Below, one piece after another: positions 7,369 to 15,298 of a stretch of 25,186 bases of DNA. The notes under the pieces were generated by a model, which saw only the letters and a list, made by a program, of their open reading frames with translations, had not been told where the DNA came from and did no database searches. The DNA comes from an uncultured Candidatus Melainabacteria bacterium (GTDB lineage Bacteria > Cyanobacteriota > Vampirovibrionia > Gastranaerophilales > Gastranaerophilaceae). The position numbers and the translations under genes are program-made. Every line of letters starts with the position of its first letter. The stretch's first letter is position 1. The DNA lies in NCBI GenBank assembly GCA_934700335.1, contig CAKUXM010000021.1:1-25186 (forward strand), in the 5' to 3' direction.

Positions 7369-9039
7369 TTAAGCACGTTCTACAGGGATAGTAATAATGA
7401 ATTCTGTACCTATATTTTCTTCGCTTAAAACCTTGATTGTGCCATTGTGTTTAGCAATGATTTTTGAGCTAATCGCAAGTCCTAAGCCAGTTCCGACACC
7501 TACAGATTTTGTAGTAAATCCTGCATCAAAGATTTTATTTAAGTTTTCTTTTTTAATACCTTTTCCATTATCCTTTATTTTTACAACAAGATTATTTTCA
7601 TCAATTTCTGTTGAAATTGTAATTGTTCCTTTATTTTCAATTGCTTGACACGCATTCATTAATATATTCATAAATACTTGATTTAGCATATTTGGATAAC
7701 ATTTAATCATTGGTAATTCTGAATAATTTTTAATAATTTCTGCTTTATTTTTTGTTTCGTGGTAAATAATTTCTAACGTTAAATCTAATTCTTTATTAAT
7801 ATCCGCCTCTTGAAGTTGTTCTTCATCAAGACGTACAAATTTTTTCAATGACACAACAATATTACTTATTCTATCAATTGCAACTTTATCAATTCTTGTT
7901 GTTTCTGCAAACAATTCAGCTAAATCTTTGTCTTCAATTTGTTTAACAAGTTTTGAAATAATACCATTATTTGATTTGATAGAACCAAGCGGAGTATTAA
8001 TTTCATGAGCGACCCCTGCAACCAATTGACCTAATGATGCCATTTTCTCCGAATGAATAAGTTGTAATTGTGTTTCTTGAAGCTCTTTCAAAGTATTTTG
8101 AAGTTCATTTTTTTGTTCATTAATTTGTCTAAATAAAGATGCCTGAATAATTGCGTTACCAAGTTGTGCAGAAATACTTTCCAAAATATTTATCTCTGCA
8201 GATAAATCCTTCTTTTGTCTACTCAAAAGAACAATAATACCTAATAAATTATCCAAATGATAAACAGGCATAATAATTCTCACAACAGAAGCTTTAAAAG
8301 GTTCTGCAGAATTAAATTCTTTTAAGCAGTGAGAAGATATTGTTTCTTTATTCTTAATTTTTGAATACGTATTTTTGTCATAATCAATTTTTGTACCAAC
8401 AAACGCTTCTTGTTTTTTAGGATAAATTTCTGTTACCTCAAACTCGTTCTCATCAACATATTCTGCATAATAAGCCTTAAACGCATTAAACATTGATGAC
8501 AATTCGCCAAGCGCAGAAGTTAAAATTTTTGAAATATCAATTGATTCTCTGATAAGGTTTGAAATTTTATTAATCAAAATCATTTTTAGAGCTTGAGTTT
8601 GATTATCCTGATTTGTTTTCAAAAGGTTTTGATAATCAGTATTAATCTCTTTTAATTTAGTCGTCAATTTAGAATTTTCTTCTTTATACTTATCAACCTT
8701 TAATTCGTCAGTAATATCTTTAAAAATTAGAACAGAATATCTTGCACGCTTAAAAGCAGAAATATTATAGTATTTCATTTCACTACTTCTATAGCTAACA
8801 ATCGCAGTATAAGATTCTTTCGAAATCAAAGCTTGAGAGATTGGAGAATAAGTTGAGATATCATCAGCAGAAATTGCACAAACGTCAACAAAAAAGTTTA
8901 TTTTGTGAGAAAACTTTTGTAACGTATTGAAATCACTAAAGTTTTTTTCAAAACCTTTATTCTTATAAACTACGTTTTTATTGTTATCAATAACAATAAT
9001 TGGTTCTTTAAAGCTGTTAAAAATTTCAAATTTTTTCAT
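7369..9039 (-). CDS. Soluble PAS-GAF sensor histidine kinase
   Basis: Starting at the ATG at 9037-9039 the protein has 556 residues and begins MKKFEIFNSFKEP. A PAS-like domain (about 1-112) is followed by a coiled coil, a GAF domain (about 150-300), a second coiled coil, a HisKA dimerisation helix with SLGQLVAGVAHEINTPLG (phospho-acceptor His 345), and an HATPase domain. In the latter the N-box ILMNACQAI, G1 box DNGKGI and G2 box GTGLGLAIS are all intact. There is no membrane segment, so it should sense a cytoplasmic signal, and no response regulator gene is in the window. A longer in-frame start at 9075 adds 12 Tyr/Ile/Cys-rich residues, but it lies upstream of two TATAAT boxes and is unlikely. 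No Shine-Dalgarno sequence precedes either start. Confidence 0.92.
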   Translation of the reverse strand: MKKFEIFNSFKEPIIVIDNNKNVVYKNKGFEKNFSDFNTLQKFSHKINFFVDVCAISADDISTYSPISQALISKESYTAIVSYRSSEMKYYNISAFKRARYSVLIFKDITDELKVDKYKEENSKLTTKLKEINTDYQNLLKTNQDNQTQALKMILINKISNLIRESIDISKILTSALGELSSMFNAFKAYYAEYVDENEFEVTEIYPKKQEAFVGTKIDYDKNTYSKIKNKETISSHCLKEFNSAEPFKASVVRIIMPVYHLDNLLGIIVLLSRQKKDLSAEINILESISAQLGNAIIQASLFRQINEQKNELQNTLKELQETQLQLIHSEKMASLGQLVAGVAHEINTPLGSIKSNNGIISKLVKQIEDKDLAELFAETTRIDKVAIDRISNIVVSLKKFVRLDEEQLQEADINKELDLTLEIIYHETKNKAEIIKNYSELPMIKCYPNMLNQVFMNILMNACQAIENKGTITISTEIDENNLVVKIKDNGKGIKKENLNKIFDAGFTTKSVGVGTGLGLAISSKIIAKHNGTIKVLSEENIGTEFIITIPVERA

Positions 9040-9046
9040 GTATATT

Positions 9047-9091
9047 ATTATACTACATGTATTATATATATACATGTAAAAATCCTGTCAG
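9047..9091 (-). promoter_or_regulatory. Probable promoter(s) of the histidine kinase gene
   Basis: On the minus strand there are two perfect TATAAT boxes, at 9047-9052 (seven bases before the ATG) and 9061-9066. CTGACA at 9086-9091 lies 19 bases from the second. Transcription would start between the ATG and about 15 bases before it, giving a leaderless or very short leader. Confidence 0.5.
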
Positions 9092-9110
9092 TTACTTTAA
9101 AAATACATGT
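9054..9110. repeat. TACATGTA palindromes upstream of the kinase gene
   Basis: Perfect TACATGTA occurs at 9054-9061 and 9071-9078 (17 bases apart), and TACATGT occurs at 9104-9110. The first two overlap the likely promoter, so they could be binding sites for a dimeric regulator. Another perfect copy is at 7231-7238. The motif is short and the region is AT-rich, so chance is not excluded. Confidence 0.35.
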
Positions 9111-9166
9111 GCAATAGTTTGTAAATTATTAATAAAAAAAGTTTACGTTATGAAATATTTTGTTCT

Positions 9167-9195
9167 TTGACAAAAAATTTATGCTAAATTATTAA
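9167..9195 (+). promoter_or_regulatory. Sigma-70-type promoter of the winged-helix/DUF262 unit
   Basis: A perfect TTGACA (9167-9172), a 17-base spacer and TATTAA (9190-9195) place a transcription start near 9202. That is about 40 bases before the ATG, which has its own AGGAG ribosome site (9232-9236). Confidence 0.7.
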
Positions 9196-9241
9196 TATAA
9201 AGAAATTAGAAATTTATTTTTAGATTTTATTAGGAGAATAC

Positions 9242-9859
9242 ATGCCGGAATATTTAACGAAAGAAGAGATTAAACAATGGAGAAGTTCATTGGAAAAGAT
9301 TACTCTTGAGGAATTTGCAAAAAGATTAGGAAAAGAAATAGAAGAAGATAAACACACAAATGACTTGGTTGATATTGTTATGAAACATTCATCAACAGTA
9401 ACAACATCAAGAATTGGTTCAAATTCTTCAATAGAAAGAATTTCTTCAATTTCACAAAAAGCATCATCAAGAGAAAGAGAAATTACTCCTTCTTCATATG
9501 CACCAAAGGCAGAAGTAAAACCTGTTGTTAAAGCAGAAAAAGTTGTTGAAGCAGCAAAAGCAGCTATAAAAAAAGAGACTGCAAAAGCAACAAAAACTCA
9601 ACAATCAGTAAAATCTTCTACAACAGTTAGCGATAATTCAGGTTATGAATTTAAAAAACCTCTAACAGAAAGAGAACAAATGGTATTTAATTATTTCTTA
9701 GAAAACAAAGATACTGTTGTGTTTGCAAAAGATTTGGCTACACTTTTAAACATTCCAAGAGATTATGTTTATAAATACATCAAAACATTAAGAGCAAAAA
9801 TCGAGGGCGATAATTTAAGAAACGCAGAAAGTGGCGGATTTATTTTATCAGATAAATAA
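9242..9859 (+). CDS. OmpR-type winged-helix protein without receiver domain
   Basis: A 205-residue protein. Residues 1-53 form a helical, charged N-terminal segment (TKEEIKQWRSSLEKITLEEF...). Residues about 55-135 are a low-complexity Ser/Ala/Lys linker. Residues about 140-203 resemble the OmpR/PhoB DNA-binding fold: LTEREQMVFNYFLENKDTVV, then a recognition-helix region DYVYKYIKTLRAKIE, then a wing ending in AESGGFIL where response regulators usually have a Gly-Tyr/Phe-hydrophobic close. No receiver domain is present, so this is not an ordinary response regulator. It is the first gene of a two-gene unit, with a strong promoter and AGGAG ribosome site. The downstream gene starts two bases after its stop. 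I infer a DNA-binding role; target and signal are unknown. Confidence 0.75.
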   Translation: MPEYLTKEEIKQWRSSLEKITLEEFAKRLGKEIEEDKHTNDLVDIVMKHSSTVTTSRIGSNSSIERISSISQKASSREREITPSSYAPKAEVKPVVKAEKVVEAAKAAIKKETAKATKTQQSVKSSTTVSDNSGYEFKKPLTEREQMVFNYFLENKDTVVFAKDLATLLNIPRDYVYKYIKTLRAKIEGDNLRNAESGGFILSDK

Positions 9860-9861
9860 TT

Positions 9862-10968
9862 ATGGCAATTGAAAAATCGACTATTTTAAAAGTATTAAGT
9901 AAAGCAAAAGCGTTGTATGTAGCAGACTATAATGACACATACGGCGTTTCTGCTAATATGATTAAAAAACTTTTTCAATACGCTGATTATGGAAAACCTC
10001 TTCATTTAGGTATTATTGTTCTTGAAGAATTTGAAGAAGACGGCTACATTGTAGTTGAAGGTATTCAAAAACTTGTAACTTTATGTTTAGTTATGTTTGC
10101 TCTATGCGAATGCTATAAACAAACAAATATGGCTAATGAAGAAGCTATTTCTAAAATTTATGAAAGATATCTTCTTGGTAAATATGGCGTAAAATTAAAC
10201 CTTAATGACGAAAATAAAATTATTTACGAAAAAATTATTTATAAAGAACGTTTAACTCCAGAAGAAAAAGAAAACCCACTATTTGTTGTGTTACACAACT
10301 TTTGGGAAGAAATCAAAGAGAAAGGAATTTCAGCAAACGAATTATACAAAGCTCTAAAAGCTGTTGAATGTTATGTTGTTCAGATAAAACATGGAGAAGG
10401 TTTAGAATTTTATTATTCAATGAACAAAAATAGCAGAATGCTTGATACTGCAAAACTAATTCGTTCATATATCCGCAAAAAAGAACCTTCACTTGTTCGT
10501 ATTTTTGATGATATGATAAAGCCTTATGCTCAAGCTGGTGTATATCCGTTGTTTATGAACTTTTTAAGAGATTTTTTAAGCATTCAAAATACAAAGTTGC
10601 CAATTCACGAAACAGAAATCTTCCCTATTTTTGTAGCATATTACGAAGATATGGTTGAAAACAGATCTCCAGAGCAAATTCTTGTTAACTTAAAAGAATT
10701 TTCTGAAAGATACCTAAAAATGATAAAAGTTGATTTTGAATACTTTGATATTAAAAAGAACTTTACTCGTATTAACGAAATTGGTGGACAAGTAGCTTAC
10801 CCTTACTTGTTAGAAGTTTTAACTGATTATGATAACCAAAGAATTAGCACAGATGCTTTAAATATCATCTTGAAAACAGTTTTTGATTATCTAAACAGAG
10901 GCAACGAATTTGATTTTACAGTTTTAAGCGAATTGATTAATCAAAGATTAGTACTTAGAAATTTATAA
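9862..10968 (+). CDS. DUF262-like protein with degenerate catalytic motifs, no HNH domain
   Basis: The 368-residue chain follows the DUF262 (GmrS-like, ParB/Srx-type fold) layout. HLGIIVLEEF (48-57) matches the H-F-L-G-S-I-V-L strand, EGIQKLVTL (66-74) aligns with DGQQRLTTL, EFYYSMNKNSRMLDTAKLI (182-200) matches the F-x-x-L-N...L-S-x-x-D-L-I helix, and AYPYLLEVL (312-320) matches the late helical region. The nucleotide-site residues are changed: DGQQR is EGIQK, and the N-terminal Y-Q-R-x-Y-x-W is reduced to ADYNDTYGV (21-29). The protein stops where the DUF1524 HNH nuclease half would begin. It is therefore probably not a working modification-dependent nuclease. It has no ribosome site and starts two bases after the winged-helix gene, which suggests translational coupling. 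The family call is from recalled motifs but agrees along the whole length. Confidence 0.75.
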   Translation: MAIEKSTILKVLSKAKALYVADYNDTYGVSANMIKKLFQYADYGKPLHLGIIVLEEFEEDGYIVVEGIQKLVTLCLVMFALCECYKQTNMANEEAISKIYERYLLGKYGVKLNLNDENKIIYEKIIYKERLTPEEKENPLFVVLHNFWEEIKEKGISANELYKALKAVECYVVQIKHGEGLEFYYSMNKNSRMLDTAKLIRSYIRKKEPSLVRIFDDMIKPYAQAGVYPLFMNFLRDFLSIQNTKLPIHETEIFPIFVAYYEDMVENRSPEQILVNLKEFSERYLKMIKVDFEYFDIKKNFTRINEIGGQVAYPYLLEVLTDYDNQRISTDALNIILKTVFDYLNRGNEFDFTVLSELINQRLVLRNL

Positions 10969-10988
10969 TTCAGTTATAAAACGGTTAA

Positions 10989-11016
10989 TTGTTAAAATTT
11001 AATTTTGACTTATAAT
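10989..11016 (+). promoter_or_regulatory. Promoter of ftsH
   Basis: TTGTTA (10989-10994), a 16-base spacer and a perfect TATAAT (11011-11016) lie 33 bases before the ftsH ATG. An AAGGA ribosome site follows. ftsH can therefore be expressed independently of the two genes before it. Confidence 0.65.
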
Positions 11017-11049
11017 TGAAGAATGGACTAAACAGAAGGAAAAATTATA

Positions 11050-12933
11050 ATGAATAAAAGTCAATCTACTGGTATGTACGTAATATTAGGTATTATGATT
11101 TTAGCATTTATATCAATGTTATTTTCAGGACCTACAACAAGTACTCAAGATATTTCATATACAGCTTTTGTACAAAAAGTTGAAAACAACGAAATCAAAA
11201 GTGTTCAAATTGATAAAGAGTTCTTGATTGCATTACCAGTTAAACAACCTGAACAAACAGAATCACAAAAGAAGGCTCCAAAACCTATTTATGGAGAACT
11301 AAAAAAAGCAACTTTACAATACAAAGTTTTGATTCCACAAGGTTCAGATATATTGAAAAAACTTGAAGAAAACAATGTAGCGATAGAGGTTAAAAAACCT
11401 AGTGAATCCTCTCAAATATTAAATGTTTTAGGTTCATTAATATTACCATTATTATTCATTATTTTCTTGATAATAATGGCTAAAGGTCTTTCAGCAGGGG
11501 GTTCACAAGCAATGTCATTCGGTAAAAGTAAAGCTAAACTTTTGTTGGACAACAAGGTTAAGATTACTTTCAAAGATGTTGCAGGTATCGACGAAGAAAA
11601 GAAGGAACTTGAAGAAATCGTTGATTTCTTGAAAAACGGCGAAAAATATTTAAAATTAGGCGCAAAAATTCCTAAAGGGGTTTTACTAATCGGTTCACCC
11701 GGTACAGGTAAAACATTAATGGCAAAAGCAGTTGCAGGCGAAGCCGGCGTACCATTCTTCTCAATTTCTGGTTCAGATTTCGTAGAAATGTTCGTTGGTG
11801 TAGGTGCAAGCCGTGTAAGAGATTTGTTTGAACAAGCTAAAAAACATCAACCTTGTATCATTTTTATTGATGAAATTGATGCTGTAGGTCGTCAACGTGG
11901 TGCCGGCTTAGGCGGTGGACACGACGAAAGAGAGCAAACTCTTAACCAATTGCTTGTTGAAATGGACGGCTTTGATGAAACAACTAACATCATCGTTATT
12001 GCAGCAACAAACAGACCTGACATCTTGGATAACGCTTTATTAAGACCAGGTAGATTTGATAGACAAATCGTTATCAATAGACCTGACATTTTAGGTAGAG
12101 AACAAATCTTAGAAGTTCATGCAAAAAACAAACCTTTAGCAAGCGAAGTTGATTTAAAAGTTTTGGCTAAACGTACTCCAGGTTTTACTGGTGCAGATTT
12201 ACAAAACCTTTTAAATGAAGCCGCATTACTTGCAGCAAGACACGATAAAGACAAAATTGATATGGACGATTTAGAAGAAGCAATCGATAAAGTTATTGCT
12301 GGTCCAGAAAAGAAAAGTAGAATTATTTCTGACGAAGAAAAAGAAAACACAGCATACCACGAAGTTGGACACGCATTGCTTGCTAAATTATTGAACAACT
12401 GCGACCCACTTCACAAGGTTTCTATTATTCCTAGAGGTATGGCTCTTGGTGTTACATTAACTCTTCCAGAAAAAGACCATTTAACAATGAAAAAAGTTCA
12501 ATTGTTAGACCGAATTACAATGACTCTAGGTGGTCGTGTTGCAGAAGAAATTATTTACGGTAAAGATTTTATCACAACTGGCGCATCAAACGACTTAGAA
12601 AAAGTTACATCAGTTGCAAGAAATATGGTTACAAAATACGGTATGAGTGAAAAACTTGGAAACCTTGCTTACGGAAAGAGTGATGAAAGAGTTTTCATGG
12701 GACGTGATTTCGGTCATACAAGAGATTATTCAGAAGAAGTTGCAGCAGAAATTGATGAAGAAGTTCAAAGAATAGTAAAAGAACAATACGACATAGCTCG
12801 TACACTTTTAACTCAAAACCAAGATATGCTTGAACAAATTGCAAAAGCATTACTTGATAGAGAAACTCTTGATGAAAAAGAATTTGAAGAGTTAATGGAA
12901 AAAATCAAAAACGAACGCAACTTGTATATGTAA
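11050..12933 (+). CDS. ftsH: ATP-dependent zinc metalloprotease FtsH
   Basis: A 627-residue inner-membrane AAA+ protease that degrades damaged membrane proteins and some regulators. An N-terminal membrane helix (about 8-26), a periplasmic domain and a second membrane helix (about 123-144) precede the ATPase domain. Walker A is GSPGTGKT (215-222; most FtsH proteins have GPPGTGKT), Walker B is IIFIDEID (270-277), the pore motif MFVG is at 247-250, and the second region of homology is ATNRPDILDNALLRPGRFDRQ. The protease domain has HEVGH (437-441) and the third zinc ligand Asp 515 in GASNDLEKVT. All catalytic residues are present. Length and order are standard. Codon choice is biased as in well-expressed genes. 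The gene ends before a hairpin terminator. Confidence 0.98.
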   Translation: MNKSQSTGMYVILGIMILAFISMLFSGPTTSTQDISYTAFVQKVENNEIKSVQIDKEFLIALPVKQPEQTESQKKAPKPIYGELKKATLQYKVLIPQGSDILKKLEENNVAIEVKKPSESSQILNVLGSLILPLLFIIFLIIMAKGLSAGGSQAMSFGKSKAKLLLDNKVKITFKDVAGIDEEKKELEEIVDFLKNGEKYLKLGAKIPKGVLLIGSPGTGKTLMAKAVAGEAGVPFFSISGSDFVEMFVGVGASRVRDLFEQAKKHQPCIIFIDEIDAVGRQRGAGLGGGHDEREQTLNQLLVEMDGFDETTNIIVIAATNRPDILDNALLRPGRFDRQIVINRPDILGREQILEVHAKNKPLASEVDLKVLAKRTPGFTGADLQNLLNEAALLAARHDKDKIDMDDLEEAIDKVIAGPEKKSRIISDEEKENTAYHEVGHALLAKLLNNCDPLHKVSIIPRGMALGVTLTLPEKDHLTMKKVQLLDRITMTLGGRVAEEIIYGKDFITTGASNDLEKVTSVARNMVTKYGMSEKLGNLAYGKSDERVFMGRDFGHTRDYSEEVAAEIDEEVQRIVKEQYDIARTLLTQNQDMLEQIAKALLDRETLDEKEFEELMEKIKNERNLYM

Positions 12934-12955
12934 TTAAAATTTTTTATAACTAGTC

Positions 12956-12991
12956 TATGGCATAGGTAATTTACTTATGCCATATTTTTTT
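12956..12991 (+). terminator. Terminator after ftsH
   Basis: TATGGCATA (12956-12964) pairs with TATGCCATA (12976-12984), with further GTA/TAC pairing inside. It is followed by a run of seven T's. Confidence 0.88.
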
Positions 12992-13037
12992 GTTTGTGCT
13001 AAACTTCAAGATGTAAGAGATTAATAGGAGAAATGTT

Positions 13038-14237
13038 ATGTGGGAAAAAGATGTAAATATTAATCAAGTTTCAGAAATTAGAACAAGAACAACAGTTTTC
13101 TTTGGTATTGGTGCAATTGAAAAAATCGATTTTATTTCAAAAGACTTAAAATCAAAAGGCATCGACAAAGTAATCGTTATGTCTGGTAGAAACGCATATA
13201 AATCAACAGGTGCTTGGGACGTTGTAGAAAAAGCATTAAAAGACAACGGCATCGGCTATATCAACTATGATAAAGTAACTCCAAACCCAACAACACACGC
13301 AGTAGATGAAGCAACAGCTATGGCAAAAGAATTTGGCGCTAAAGCAGTTATCTCTATCGGTGGTGGTTCACCAACGGATGCTGGTAAATCAGTTGCTATT
13401 CTTTTAGAATACCCTGATAAAACAGCTACAGACATTTATGAATTCAAATTCACACCAGAAAAAGCTGCACCAGTTGTTGCAATCAACTTAACTCACGGTA
13501 CTGGTTCAGAAACAAACAGATTTGCTGTTGTAACTATTCCAGAAAAAGAATACAAACCAGCAATTGCTTACGATTGCATTTATCCAATGTACGCAATTGA
13601 TGATCCAAAATTAATGGTAAAATTATCACCAAAACAAACAAGATACGTATCAATCGATGCTGTTAACCACGTTGTAGAAGCTGCAACATCAAAAGTTGCT
13701 TCACCTTATACAACAACATTAGCAAGAGAAGTTATCTCTTTGGTTGCTAAATATTTACCAATCGCAAACGAAAACCCAGAAGACTTAGAAGCAAGATATT
13801 TCCTAGCTTACGCAGCATTAATGGGTGGTGTTTGCTTCGATAACGGTTTATTACACTATACACACGCTTTAGAACACCCTCTAAGTGCTGTTAAACCAGA
13901 TTTATCACACGGTTTAGGTTTAGCAATGTTATTACCATCAGTTGTTAAATGTATTTACCCAGAAAAAGCAAATACATTAGCATACATCTTAGAACCAATC
14001 GCAAAAGGTTTAAAAGCTGATGCTTCTGATGCAGAAAAAGCTGGGGAAGAAGTTTATGAATGGTTGAAATCAGTTGGCGTACCAAATAAATTGAAAGATG
14101 AAGGTTTCTCAGAAGCTGATATTGAAAAATTGGTTAACCTTTCTCAAACAACTCCATCTCTTGATGGCTTGCTATCAATTGCTCCAAACGAAGCAACTCC
14201 AGCAAGAATTAAAGAAATTTACGAAACTTCTTTATAA
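13038..14237 (+). CDS. Iron-containing alcohol dehydrogenase
   Basis: A 399-residue group III (iron-dependent) alcohol dehydrogenase, an NAD(P)H-dependent cytoplasmic oxidoreductase that interconverts aldehydes or ketones and alcohols. The nucleotide-binding motif GGGSPTD is at 108-114. The expected metal ligands are present: Asp 207 and His 211 (DAVNH), His 276 (HALEH) and His 291 (DLSHG). Length is normal for the family. A strong TAGGAG ribosome site precedes the ATG, and codon use is strongly biased, which suggests high expression, as expected of a fermentative enzyme that regenerates NAD+. The substrate cannot be told from the sequence; butanol- or ethanol-type dehydrogenases are the nearest recalled forms. 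It is a single-gene unit with terminators on both sides. Confidence 0.93.
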   Translation: MWEKDVNINQVSEIRTRTTVFFGIGAIEKIDFISKDLKSKGIDKVIVMSGRNAYKSTGAWDVVEKALKDNGIGYINYDKVTPNPTTHAVDEATAMAKEFGAKAVISIGGGSPTDAGKSVAILLEYPDKTATDIYEFKFTPEKAAPVVAINLTHGTGSETNRFAVVTIPEKEYKPAIAYDCIYPMYAIDDPKLMVKLSPKQTRYVSIDAVNHVVEAATSKVASPYTTTLAREVISLVAKYLPIANENPEDLEARYFLAYAALMGGVCFDNGLLHYTHALEHPLSAVKPDLSHGLGLAMLLPSVVKCIYPEKANTLAYILEPIAKGLKADASDAEKAGEEVYEWLKSVGVPNKLKDEGFSEADIEKLVNLSQTTPSLDGLLSIAPNEATPARIKEIYETSL

Positions 14238-14256
14238 TTTGAAATTAAATATTTTC

Positions 14257-14292
14257 AAGAGGGGCGAAAGCGTTGCTTTCGCCCCTCTTTTT
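14257..14292 (+). terminator. Terminator after alcohol dehydrogenase gene
   Basis: A perfect 15-bp stem, AAGAGGGGCGAAAGC (14257-14271) with 14275-14289 and a GTT loop, ends in a short T run. Confidence 0.93.
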
Positions 14293-14401
14293 ATCCTGTA
14301 ATATTTTTTAATAAAAACAAAGAAATATAGCAATTTTTATTTTTAGGAACTTTAAAACACATGTAGAAGAAAGTATTTAGAATTTTTAAAATGTAAAAAT
14401 T

Positions 14402-15295
14402 ATGCCAATAAATTCAATATTACCCAAAATAACAATAGAAACATTCAAACCAAAAACGTATAAAGAAGTTACAAAGCCTTTTGAAAAAGAGGCTTATAGT
14501 TGGCATAATTTAAAATCAGAACAAGCAAAAATCGAAATTGATGAAGCTGTTCATTTTATGCACGCAGTACATCAAGTTATAAAAGATTACTCAAAGGCAA
14601 GAAAAACAGGTACAGTTCCTTCTATGAAAGAAACTTGCAACTGTACAAAACAATATCTTGCTGATAAATGGGATTATTTTGTAAATAATAAATATATAGA
14701 AGATTCAAAAGAAGAAGATTGTTTTTATAATAAAAAATTGAGCAAAGATGCGGCTCTTTTGAGTAACGACGTTTATAAAAGCAAACAAAGTGAAATCAAT
14801 GGTTGGAAACCTATTGATAAAATTGAAGACGAAAAAACAGGTTTAAGAGCGGTAGCTTATAAAAAGAATGAAGATATTTTTGTAGCATATTGTGGAACAA
14901 ATGATTACAAAGACTTTGTAAGTGATATGCAAATGGCAAAAGGTGAAGTTCCGGAACAATTAGGTGTTGGATATAGATTTTTCAAAGATGTTGCTAAAAA
15001 CAATCCAAACGCACATATGATGGTTACTGGGCACTCTTTGGGGGGTTCGTTGGCAGAGTTTGTTGCATGCAAGGCAAAAGATACAACAGCAATTACATTC
15101 AACTCCTTTGGTATTGATAGTATTATAAAAGACAAACACCCTGCAAGATTTAGAGATAATAAAAACATTTATAATTATATTATTGAAGGCGACCCTGTAT
15201 CAAATTCATCAAAACACGTTGGCATAACAACAAGATTACCTAAAACTGCAATTAATAACCACTCAATCGCAAACTATTTGAATATGTGGGCTTGA
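14402..15295 (+). CDS. Class-3 lipase-like alpha/beta hydrolase
   Basis: A 297-residue protein. Residues 1-110 are helical and unrecognised. From about 115 on it follows the lipase class 3/DUF2974 pattern: DIFVAYCGTNDYKDFVSD (158-175, the R/C-G-T oxyanion region), then the nucleophile elbow GHSLGG (210-215, Ser 212), then EGDPVS (Asp 264) and NNHS (His 287) as the likely rest of the triad. It should hydrolyse an ester, perhaps a lipid, but the substrate is unknown. No signal peptide or membrane helix is seen, so it is cytoplasmic unless exported by a dedicated secretion system. There is no ribosome site; TAAAAT (14387-14392) lies nine bases before the ATG. A run of six G's (15040-15045) falls inside the catalytic motif codons, a possible slippage site. 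The stop is four bases from the repeat element. Confidence 0.8.
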   Translation: MPINSILPKITIETFKPKTYKEVTKPFEKEAYSWHNLKSEQAKIEIDEAVHFMHAVHQVIKDYSKARKTGTVPSMKETCNCTKQYLADKWDYFVNNKYIEDSKEEDCFYNKKLSKDAALLSNDVYKSKQSEINGWKPIDKIEDEKTGLRAVAYKKNEDIFVAYCGTNDYKDFVSDMQMAKGEVPEQLGVGYRFFKDVAKNNPNAHMMVTGHSLGGSLAEFVACKAKDTTAITFNSFGIDSIIKDKHPARFRDNKNIYNYIIEGDPVSNSSKHVGITTRLPKTAINNHSIANYLNMWA

Positions 15296-15298
15296 TTA

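Noticed and set aside
9037..9075. Kinase start at the upstream ATG (9075)
   Set aside because: The 12 added residues are low-complexity, the codon lies upstream of both TATAAT boxes, and MKKFEIF is a natural start.
11695..11715. FtsH Walker A variant GSPGTGKT as a sign of inactivity
   Set aside because: The P-loop Gly, Lys and Thr are intact; Pro to Ser at this position should be tolerated and every other catalytic motif is present.
12117..12398. Minus-strand open frames inside ftsH (also 11892-12089)
   Set aside because: Antisense shadows of a strongly conserved gene; Ser/Ala-rich with no motif.
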